From an uncultured Campylobacter sp. (GTDB lineage Bacteria > Campylobacterota > Campylobacteria > Campylobacterales > Campylobacteraceae), in contig NZ_CALACG010000169.1 in assembly GCF_937890585.1 (NCBI RefSeq), positions 1-10,837 of the forward strand: a stretch of 10,837 nucleotides of DNA, given 5' to 3'. The notes below the pieces were generated by a model, which ran no database searches, was not told where the DNA came from, and saw nothing but the letters and a program-made list of their open reading frames with translations. Position 1 is the first letter of the stretch. Each line of letters starts with the position of its first letter. The position numbers and the translations under genes were made by a program. This document shows positions 1-6,659 of the stretch, in pieces.

Positions 1-7
1 TTTTATC

Positions 8-62
8 AAAAGGGAGACAAGGGGACTTAAATTACGAAGCCGTCCCCCTTATCCCCCTTTTT
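8..62 (+). terminator. Terminator-like hairpin with T tail
   Basis: The left arm (8-26) pairs with the right arm (42-61) over about 17 base pairs. There are two mismatches (15/54 and 18/51), one bulged C at 48, and a 15-base loop (27-41). The right arm ends in a run of five T (58-62), the form of a Rho-independent terminator for a plus-strand gene lying before the window. The left arm begins with an A run after TTTT, so it could also work in reverse. The gene it would terminate is not visible, so the role is inferred. The same right arm belongs to a G-quadruplex motif on the other strand. Confidence 0.5.
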
Positions 63-78
63 AAATCCCCTAAACCCC
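44..78 (-). other. Four-tract G-quadruplex motif (minus strand)
   Basis: C runs lie at 44-48, 53-57, 67-70 and 75-78 on the plus strand. Read on the minus strand these are G4-TTTA-G4-(9 nt)-G5-ATAA-G5, with loops of 4, 9 and 4 bases. This fits the canonical intramolecular quadruplex pattern with up to four tetrads; the plus strand would be i-motif-like. G runs this long are scarce in the rest of the window. Folding would compete with the overlapping hairpin because both use 44-57. Formation in the cell is inference. Confidence 0.55.
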
Positions 79-93
79 TCGCACGTTATAAGG

Positions 94-122
94 GCATGCA
101 AAGGTGCTGGTGCACTGCATGC
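94..122. repeat. Inverted repeat GCATGCA / TGCATGC
   Basis: Perfect 7-bp arms (94-100 and 116-122) flank a 15-base spacer, and each arm contains the palindrome GCATGC. A hairpin is possible, but there is no following T run, so it is not a classical terminator. It may be part of a dispersed intergenic repeat; that needs a genome-wide search. No function is assigned. Confidence 0.4.
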
Positions 123-137
123 GATTAGAAACTCGAT

Positions 138-250
138 CAAATTTTAAAATTTGTCAGACGCTAAATAGCGCAGCATGATAGCTTAGCCATGCGCTTTGCT
201 CTTGTCACAGACTGAAAAATCTCTAAATTTTAAAGCTATCATTAAGCTTT
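138..250. repeat. Cluster of short palindromes in the dnaE upstream gap
   Basis: This stretch carries a perfect 16-bp palindrome (138-153, CAAATTTTAAAATTTG) and a small hairpin (159-162 with 167-170). A second stem (167-172 with 190-195) reuses the right arm of that hairpin, so the two are mutually exclusive. A further hairpin pairs 232-237 with 245-250 across a 7-base loop. The word AAATTTTAAA occurs twice (139-148, 225-234). No plausible gene was found anywhere in 1-308. The structure could be a repeat relic, an operator or merely AT-rich sequence; nothing here proves regulation. Confidence 0.3.
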
Positions 251-277
251 CATCAAGCGCCTTATTAGCCAAAATTT

Positions 278-285
278 TGTAAAAT
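278..285 (+). promoter_or_regulatory. Candidate dnaE promoter, extended -10
   Basis: TGTAAAAT at 278-285 (hexamer TAAAAT at 280-285), preceded by TTT, resembles the extended -10 of Campylobacter sigma-70 promoters, which usually lack a conserved -35. Transcription would start near 292 and give a leader of under 20 bases before the ribosome binding site of dnaE. The call rests on position and match only. Confidence 0.4.
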
Positions 286-308
286 CCGCTCATTAAAAAG
301 GATAAAAA

Positions 309-3300
309 ATGAGTGAAAATTCTGGCTTTACACACCTACATTTACACACCGAATACTCCCTACTAGACGGAGCAAACAAGATAGAAGAGCTAGCTCATAC
401 GCTCCATGACAGAGGCGACACGGCAGCAGCGATCACGGATCACGGCAACATGTTTGGCGCGATTGATTTCTACAAAAAGATGAAAAAAAATGGTATAAAA
501 CCGCTAATTGGCATCGAGGCTTATGTGCATAACGGCGAGCAGCTCGACGACAAGAGCACCAAGCAGCGCTTTCACCTCATCCTAATCGCCAAAAACGAGA
601 CCGGCTATAAAAATTTGATGTATCTTAGCTCCATGAGCTACATCGAGGGCTTTTACTACTATCCTCGTATCAATAAAAAAATCTTAAAAGAGCACAGCGA
701 AGGCCTAGTTTGCAGCTCTGCTTGCTTGCAGGGCGAGGTGAGCTGGCATCTAAATTTAAGCGAGCGTAACGTTAAATTTGGCGCTAAAGGCTACGAGCGG
801 GCAAAAGAGGTCGCGCTTGAATATAAAGAAATTTTTGGCGATGACTTTTACCTTGAGATCATGCGCCACGGCATCGGCGATCAAAGGCGCATAGATGATG
901 ACATCTTGCGTATCGCAAAAGAGACTGGCATCAAGGTCATCGCCACAAACGACACCCACTACACTTTTAAAGAAAGAGCCGCTGCGCACGAGGTCTTCAT
1001 GTGTATCGCGATGAACAAAACATTAGACGATCCAAACCGACTTCGCCACAGCGTTCATGAGTTTTTTGTTAAAAGCAAAGAGCAGATGAACGAGCTATTT
1101 TTAGACATACCTGAAGCGATAGAAAATACCCAAGAGATCGTGGATAAGTGCAATCTTGAGATCAAGCTTGGCAACCCAACTCCGCCAAATTTCAAATTTA
1201 CTCTTGAGTGCGCCAAAGAGAGAAATTTGACCCTCCCAGAGCCAGAAAACAGATATAGCTTCAAAAATGACGCTGTATTTTTCGAGCACGAGTGCAGAAA
1301 AGGCCTTGAAGAGAGGCTGAAATTTGTCCCAGAAAATTTACACGAGGAGTATAGAAAACGCCTTGAGATAGAGATCGGCATCATCAATAAGATGAATTTC
1401 CCAGGATATATGATGATCGTTTGGGACTTCATCAACGAAGCCAAGCGAAGAGGTGTGCCAGTTGGCCCAGGACGTGGCTCCGCGGCTGGTAGCTTGGTCG
1501 CTTACTCGCTAAAGATCACCGACCTTGATCCTATCCCATACAACCTGCTTTTTGAGAGATTTCTAAACCCAGAGCGCGTTAGTATGCCAGATATCGACGT
1601 GGACTTTTGCCAAAGCAGACGTGGCGAGATCATCGACTACGTCACGCAAAAATACGGCAAATTTAACGTTGCTGGCGTCATTACATTTGGTAAATTGCTC
1701 GCAAAAGGTGTCATTAGAGATGTCGCTAGAGTGTGCGACATGCCTTATGCGGAGGCTGATGCTATGGCTAAACTTATCCCTGATGAGCTTAACATCACGC
1801 TAAAAGACGCCTATGATAAAGAGCCAAAGATAGCTGAGCTAATAAGCCAAAACCCAAAGGCGGCTAAAATTTGGAAATTTGCCCTTGATCTTGAGGGGCT
1901 AAACAGAAACGCCGGCCAGCACGCAGCGGGTGTCGTCATCTCAAACGAAGAGCTTTGGAACAAAACCCCGCTATTTCGCCAACCAAACAGTCCGGAAGAT
2001 CGCTTTGTCACTCAGTATAGCCTCAAATACCTTGAAGACGTTGATTTAATAAAATTTGACTTTCTTGGCCTTAAGACGCTAACGGTTATCGACAATGCGA
2101 TAAAGCTCGTTAAACAGCGCACTGGCAAGGACATCATCTGGGAGCAGGTCGATAAAAACGACTCTGGCGTTTATAAGATGATACAAAGTGGCCAAGCTAT
2201 CGGTATCTTTCAGATAGAGGGCGAGGGCATGAGAAAGCTAGGAACTAGCCTGCGCCCAGACTGCTTTGAGGATATCGTCGCGATGCTAGCACTCTACCGC
2301 CCAGGACCTATGGAGAGTGGCATGCTTGATGATTTCGTCAAAAGAAAACATGGCGAGGCGGAGATAACATACGCATTTAAGGAGCTTGAGCCGATCCTTG
2401 CGCCAACATACGGCGTCATCGTCTATCAAGAGCAAGTCATGCAGATCGTGCAGGCCATAGGCGGCTTTAGCTTAGGCGGTGCGGACCTTGTGCGCCGTGC
2501 GATGGGTAAAAAGATCAAAGAGGAGATGGACAGGCTAAAGGGCGAGTTTGTAAAAGGTGCTGAGGCAAAGGGGCTAAACGGACAAAAGGCGGATGATCTT
2601 TTCGAGCTGATCGTTAAATTTGCAGGATATGGCTTTAACAAGTCTCACTCCGCAGCCTACGCTTATGTCACATTTCAGACGGCTTATCTGAAGGCTTACT
2701 ATCCGGCTGAATTTATGGCGGCACTTCTAACGAGCGAGGAGAGCAACGTCGATAAGATCGTTCGCTACATCGATGAGATAAAACGCATAAACATCGATAC
2801 TTTGCCGCCATCTATCAACAAATCAACCAAAGAATTTAGTGTCGTTAAAAATGGCGAGCACGATGGCATTATCTTTGGGCTTGGAGCGATTAAGGGCGTT
2901 GGTGGAGCGGCAATTGAGAACATCATCGCTGAGCGTGACGCAAAGGGCGAGTTTAAGAGCATGGACGACTTTGTTTCAAGGATCGATCCATTTAAGGTCA
3001 ATAAAAAGGTCTTTGAAAGCCTTATAAAAGCTGGCTGCTTCGATGAGTTTGGCTTTAGTCGTAAGATGCTTTTGCAAAATGTAGAAAATATCGTAGAAGC
3101 TTGCAAAAATGCAGCCCAGATACGTAAAAATGCGGCCGAGAGCCTCTTTGGCGAAGATGATAGCATGAATGATGTGAAGATAAATTTCGTCACTATAAAT
3201 GATGAATTTGACATCAAGCAGATCTTGAAATTTGAGCAAGAGAGCGTTGGCATCTACCTCTCAGGGCATCCGCTTGATGACTATAAAGATGAGATAAATA

Positions 3301-3920
3301 AGATCAAATACACGCTAAGCTCGGAGTTTGAGAGCTTGCCGCAGAGTGCTGAAATTTTGGTGGTCGGCAAGATCGAGGACTTTAGCACGAGGATCACAAA
3401 AAGTGGCAAAAAAATGGGCACTATAAATGTGCTTGATTTCCACGGTAACATCGAGATCGCCGTCTTTGAAAGAGAGCTTGGCAACATCGAAGATATCGTA
3501 AAAGACGAGGCAAAGCGCGATCTGCCTTATGCTTTTAGGATAAATATCTCGCGCGACGATCAGTTTGTTAGGACAAATTTAAACGAGGTTTATAGCCTAG
3601 AAGATGCGCAAAATTTAGACTTTAAGACTAGAAAGCTAAAGCAAAACTCTAAATTTAGCAAAAACGAAGAGGCGAGCGCCCCTCAAAAAGGAAGAGAGGA
3701 TGCCGAACTAGAGGTACTTTTAAGCCTTAGTGAGCTTAGCAAGCAAAAGCTGGAGCAAATTTATTCGCTAGTTTTTAGTAAAAATGCTCCAAATAATCAA
3801 AAACGGCTAATCTTGAAGATAAAAAATGAAGCAACTGGCGAAATTTTCATCTATAAGACTGAGTTTATCGTAAGTGATGATGTAGGCGAAGAGATAGAAA
3901 AGCTCGCTGCTTCAGCGTAA
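309..3920 (+). CDS. dnaE: DNA polymerase III alpha subunit
   Basis: This is the replicative polymerase subunit that extends DNA at the fork, 1203 residues (E. coli has 1160). An N-terminal PHP domain begins with HLHLHTEYSLLDG at residues 9-21. It keeps all nine metal-ligand positions known from M. tuberculosis DnaE1: H11, H13, D20, H45, E70, H89, C139, D215 and H217. The polymerase catalytic aspartates are D430 and D432 (MPDIDVDFC, 426-434) and D584 (KFDFLG). LYRPGPM and NKSHSAAYA are typical finger-region motifs. A helix-hairpin-helix lies near 859-875, a clamp-binding-like AESLFG at 943-948, and an OB fold around 1015-1055, followed by the tau-binding C-terminus. AAGGA at 298-302, six bases upstream, fixes the ATG. 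The DUF6882-like gene follows after 15 bases, so the two are probably cotranscribed. The identification is very secure. Confidence 0.98.
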   Translation: MSENSGFTHLHLHTEYSLLDGANKIEELAHTLHDRGDTAAAITDHGNMFGAIDFYKKMKKNGIKPLIGIEAYVHNGEQLDDKSTKQRFHLILIAKNETGYKNLMYLSSMSYIEGFYYYPRINKKILKEHSEGLVCSSACLQGEVSWHLNLSERNVKFGAKGYERAKEVALEYKEIFGDDFYLEIMRHGIGDQRRIDDDILRIAKETGIKVIATNDTHYTFKERAAAHEVFMCIAMNKTLDDPNRLRHSVHEFFVKSKEQMNELFLDIPEAIENTQEIVDKCNLEIKLGNPTPPNFKFTLECAKERNLTLPEPENRYSFKNDAVFFEHECRKGLEERLKFVPENLHEEYRKRLEIEIGIINKMNFPGYMMIVWDFINEAKRRGVPVGPGRGSAAGSLVAYSLKITDLDPIPYNLLFERFLNPERVSMPDIDVDFCQSRRGEIIDYVTQKYGKFNVAGVITFGKLLAKGVIRDVARVCDMPYAEADAMAKLIPDELNITLKDAYDKEPKIAELISQNPKAAKIWKFALDLEGLNRNAGQHAAGVVISNEELWNKTPLFRQPNSPEDRFVTQYSLKYLEDVDLIKFDFLGLKTLTVIDNAIKLVKQRTGKDIIWEQVDKNDSGVYKMIQSGQAIGIFQIEGEGMRKLGTSLRPDCFEDIVAMLALYRPGPMESGMLDDFVKRKHGEAEITYAFKELEPILAPTYGVIVYQEQVMQIVQAIGGFSLGGADLVRRAMGKKIKEEMDRLKGEFVKGAEAKGLNGQKADDLFELIVKFAGYGFNKSHSAAYAYVTFQTAYLKAYYPAEFMAALLTSEESNVDKIVRYIDEIKRINIDTLPPSINKSTKEFSVVKNGEHDGIIFGLGAIKGVGGAAIENIIAERDAKGEFKSMDDFVSRIDPFKVNKKVFESLIKAGCFDEFGFSRKMLLQNVENIVEACKNAAQIRKNAAESLFGEDDSMNDVKINFVTINDEFDIKQILKFEQESVGIYLSGHPLDDYKDEINKIKYTLSSEFESLPQSAEILVVGKIEDFSTRITKSGKKMGTINVLDFHGNIEIAVFERELGNIEDIVKDEAKRDLPYAFRINISRDDQFVRTNLNEVYSLEDAQNLDFKTRKLKQNSKFSKNEEASAPQKGREDAELEVLLSLSELSKQKLEQIYSLVFSKNAPNNQKRLILKIKNEATGEIFIYKTEFIVSDDVGEEIEKLAASA

Positions 3921-3935
3921 ATTTAAGGACAAGAG

Positions 3936-4643
3936 ATGTTTGATATTTTTAGAAAAAAGAGCCATTTTTTAGATGAGCTTGGCATAGATAAAAGTAATTG
4001 GAGTGAGCTTTTTAGCGCTTCTCTTGGCAGAGCGATGCTGCTTCAAAAGAGATTATTTAAGCAAGTGGTTGAGGCTAGTAAGTGGCAGGCTGACTTTGAA
4101 AGTGGCAAAATTTACTTTGATAAGCAGGAGTTTGATATGCAGTTTATCGGCTCTGAGAGCTTTTCGTCAAATACTTGGCTTTGGGGATATGAAAATATAA
4201 ATGGCTTTGACGAGCGCTTGCTTGGGCTAGCAAATAGGGCGCGTGAGTTTGGCGAGAAATTTGGACTTGAAGCGTTTAGCACGGCGCAGTTTGAGCTAGA
4301 TGAAGAGATAAATGGTCACACGATTAGCTTGGTCGCTTGCGTGGCGCTTGGCGAGGAGCTAAGTTATTATAAGATCGATTACGACGGAGGTGCTGCGTAT
4401 GTTGCATTTAGGGCGGAGGCTATCTTTAAAGAGCCAGTTTTAGCAAATGAAGTAATAAGCATAGTAAATGAGTGTATAAGCGCCTATGAGCTTGATCACA
4501 AGCTTTTTATAAAAGGACTTTTGCTGGGTTGCGAGATAAAATTTAGCGAAAACAAGGATGAGATAGTAGCTAAGCTTAAAGATGAACTTAGCTTTAAATT
4601 TGATGATCTTAATAGGCTAACAGATATCTCCGCGAAGTTGTAA
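3936..4643 (+). CDS. DUF6882-like protein of unknown function
   Basis: This 235-residue soluble protein has no signal peptide or membrane segment. It resembles DUF6882 in its tryptophan-rich pattern: W50 in a KWQADF stretch, then TWLWGYEN at 80-87, and later GEELSYYKIDYDGG from about residue 139, followed by an aromatic-acidic C-terminal half. No catalytic motif can be named, and the family has no function I can assign. It starts 15 bases after dnaE, with AAGGA at 3925-3929 six bases before the ATG, so it is very likely in the same transcript. Its codon and base use looks like the dnaE neighbourhood rather than the AT-rich glycan genes. Whether it has any link to replication, or simply shares the transcript, cannot be told from the sequence. 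The family call is from memory of the motif pattern; reality of the gene is near certain. Confidence 0.85.
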   Translation: MFDIFRKKSHFLDELGIDKSNWSELFSASLGRAMLLQKRLFKQVVEASKWQADFESGKIYFDKQEFDMQFIGSESFSSNTWLWGYENINGFDERLLGLANRAREFGEKFGLEAFSTAQFELDEEINGHTISLVACVALGEELSYYKIDYDGGAAYVAFRAEAIFKEPVLANEVISIVNECISAYELDHKLFIKGLLLGCEIKFSENKDEIVAKLKDELSFKFDDLNRLTDISAKL

Positions 4644-4677
4644 GCTTATATTTTGGCTGGGTTATTAGGCGCTTGGC

Positions 4678-5631
4678 TTAGTATCCTAGCTCTTTTATTA
4701 GTAAATTTATCTCATCTATCACCATTTGTGGCTTTAGTTCTTTCATGCAAGCATGCGTTTTTAGCGGGCAAACTCGCTTCATACAGGGCATGCACTCTAA
4801 GTTTAGATGTACTATTTTTGCAAATTCATTGCCCCAAGGCGAGGTTTCACTAAATTTTGTCGGTCCAAAAAGGGCGATCGTTGGCACATGAAATGCGGCA
4901 GCTACGTGCATAGGGCCGCTATCGTTTGTGACAAATATGCCATTTTTGCTAAGCCCAGCTATGCGCTCGCAAAGCTCCTTGACGCTTGTTTTGCTAGCTA
5001 AATTTTGGCAGGCGACGCCATTTTCTTTTAAAATTTGCTCAATTTTCTCGCAAATTTCTTGCTCACCCTTGCCACCAAAGATGACTATCTCAAACTCATC
5101 TTTGTAATTTAGTGCCACCTGTGCAAAATACTCTGGGTACCATCTTTTGGCACTTCCGTAGCTCGCACCTGGGTTTAGAGCTAGTGTTTTTTTAGCTGAA
5201 ATTTGAGGTGTAAAATGTAGCTTTAGCTGAGTGAAAATTTCATTTAAGCCAAGGGTGTTTTTTACAAAATTTGCATATTTTAGCACCTGATGAAGGGTGG
5301 TTTTACTCTTTTTAAAGATGGCTTTTTTCTTAGCGTTTATAAAAAATATCAAAAATTTACTAGCAAACGAGCTTCTAAAGCTAAGCGCTAGATCAAATTT
5401 GCCAAGACTTTTTGCGCTTTTTGCAAGAGATAAAAATCTAAATTTAGCCTTTTTGCTCTCATCAACGACCACTTTTTCGCAGTTTGGATGGTTTTTGTAA
5501 AGCTCGCAGGCTACAAATGAGCCAAAAAAAACGATTTGTAAATTTTTCTCATTTTGCACCAAATTTTCTATCGCAGCACTTGCCATCACGCTATCGCCAA
5601 GCCAGGTTGGAAGTTCGATAAAAACTCTCAT
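4678..5631 (-). CDS. waaF: ADP-heptose:LPS heptosyltransferase II
   Basis: This GT9 enzyme transfers the second L-glycero-D-manno-heptose from ADP-heptose onto heptose I of the lipid A-Kdo core at the inner face of the cytoplasmic membrane. The 317-residue length is normal for the family. Residues 8-13 (PTWLGD) hold the conserved D13 expected as catalytic base. NPGASYGSAKRW at 153-164 carries the donor-binding lysine K162, and NDSGPMH at 236-242 with a following FGPT forms the nucleotide-sugar site. A C-terminal cysteine group (CMPC and further C residues) is typical of WaaF. The gene overlaps the upstream glycosyltransferase by ATGA (5628-5631). It has only a weak ribosome binding site, so translational coupling is likely. 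It is last in the minus-strand operon and converges on the DUF6882-like gene with a 34-bp gap. WaaC is the main alternative, but overall likeness to Campylobacter WaaF favours this call. Confidence 0.88.
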   Translation of the reverse strand: MRVFIELPTWLGDSVMASAAIENLVQNEKNLQIVFFGSFVACELYKNHPNCEKVVVDESKKAKFRFLSLAKSAKSLGKFDLALSFRSSFASKFLIFFINAKKKAIFKKSKTTLHQVLKYANFVKNTLGLNEIFTQLKLHFTPQISAKKTLALNPGASYGSAKRWYPEYFAQVALNYKDEFEIVIFGGKGEQEICEKIEQILKENGVACQNLASKTSVKELCERIAGLSKNGIFVTNDSGPMHVAAAFHVPTIALFGPTKFSETSPWGNEFAKIVHLNLECMPCMKRVCPLKTHACMKELKPQMVIDEINLLIKELGY

Positions 5632-6659
5632 TTTAAGGCGTCTTTTATCACTTCAAGCGTAAGAGCGGCATTTTTTTCGATGCTAAAATTTAAAGAAAGC
5701 TCGTAAGCCTTCTCTTGTAGGCTCGCCATGAGCTCGTGGTTTGTGAGAATTTCATCTATAAACTCCAGCGCGCTCTCGTCATTTGGGCTTTGAAGCACAA
5801 ATTTATCTTCTAAAATCTCGCTAGCTCCATTTTGAGCCGTCGTAAAGACCACGTTTTTAAAGCTAAGTGCCTCTAGCACGACATTTGAAAATGGCTCATA
5901 GTGCGTTGGAAATATAAAAATATCGCTCGCTTCATAAAATTTCGCCGTGCTCTTTTGCTCGCCGAGAAAGTAGGCGTTTAGTCCAAGTTTTTTAGCTAGG
6001 CGTTTGTAGCTTGAGATGTTTTTGTCTTTGCCAACGATTAGCGTATTTACAGGCGTTTTTAGCTTTGAAGCAAGGAGCAAAAACTCTTTTAGCCCCTTTC
6101 TTTTAAAGCCATTTCCCACAAAAAGCAGGGTCGCTAGCTCAAATTTAAGTCCGAATTCCTCACAAAGCGCGAGCTTTGCCTCGGCTTTTTGCACCCTTTG
6201 GGGTAAATTTACACCGTTATAAATGGTCGTGATCTTCTCTGGCTCTATGCCGTAAGTCGCGATGATCTGCTCTTTTATAAAATTTGAGTTTGTGATGATA
6301 TTTTGGGAGTTTTTGAAGCACTTTTTCTCTAAGTATGGATAGACGAAATTTAGGGGGTTTAGCCACCAAAAGCTCTTTGTCGCCCTATAAACCTTGTGCA
6401 CGCCGTCTCCTGCCCTGTAGATATCGGCGCAGCTTACTCGCTCTAGGCTAAAATAAAACTCGTCCTCTCTTTTTTGGCGTTTTACTTGGCGGTTAAAATT
6501 TAGAGCTTTTTTCCAAGAAGAGACGCTGGTGTCTCCAAGATATGAGCGAATTTCTGTTTGGATACCAAGCCCATTTATGGCCTTAACAAGCCTTCTTAAG
6601 TATCTTTCAGCACCTCCAACTGCGTTTGGATTAGTTCTTAAAAATACTATTTTTTTCAT
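5628..6659 (-). CDS. WaaG-like GT4 glycosyltransferase (LPS core)
   Basis: This 343-residue retaining GT-B transferase is of family GT4. GGAE at 15-18 is the N-terminal glycine loop. YRAGDGVHKVYR at 81-92 is a block seen in WaaG-like core transferases, aligning with the ADVCY region of E. coli WaaG. The C-terminal donor domain has GNGFKRKG (182-189) and the E-x7-E motif EPFSNVVLE (E255, E263). There is no signal or transmembrane segment, so it should act on the cytoplasmic side of the membrane. The likely job is adding a hexose to the heptose region of the core, consistent with WaaF encoded directly after it with a 4-base overlap. The exact donor and linkage cannot be read from sequence. Its first 29 bases overlap the end of the ligase gene, and AGGAG at 6666-6670 supports the ATG start. 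Confidence 0.85.
   Translation of the reverse strand: MKKIVFLRTNPNAVGGAERYLRRLVKAINGLGIQTEIRSYLGDTSVSSWKKALNFNRQVKRQKREDEFYFSLERVSCADIYRAGDGVHKVYRATKSFWWLNPLNFVYPYLEKKCFKNSQNIITNSNFIKEQIIATYGIEPEKITTIYNGVNLPQRVQKAEAKLALCEEFGLKFELATLLFVGNGFKRKGLKEFLLLASKLKTPVNTLIVGKDKNISSYKRLAKKLGLNAYFLGEQKSTAKFYEASDIFIFPTHYEPFSNVVLEALSFKNVVFTTAQNGASEILEDKFVLQSPNDESALEFIDEILTNHELMASLQEKAYELSLNFSIEKNAALTLEVIKDALK

Noticed and set aside
96..128. Ten-codon reading frame with three cysteines (MQRCWCTACD) in the dnaE upstream gap, like a cysteine leader peptide
   Set aside because: The only Shine-Dalgarno-like AAGGG lies one base before the ATG, too close to work, and the frame is largely made by the inverted repeat at 94-122.
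1..308. tRNA or other known structured RNA gene
   Set aside because: No cloverleaf, T-loop consensus or familiar riboswitch core could be recognised; the visible hairpins are short and unconnected.
483..490. A8 tract early in dnaE as a phase-variation or slippage site
   Set aside because: It encodes ordinary Lys-Lys-Asn in an essential gene, and such runs are common in AT-rich genomes.
2765..3253. 162-codon open frame on the minus strand within dnaE
   Set aside because: It lies wholly opposite a certain dnaE coding region, has no ribosome binding site I can support and no recognisable motif; other long opposite-strand frames were dismissed on the same grounds.
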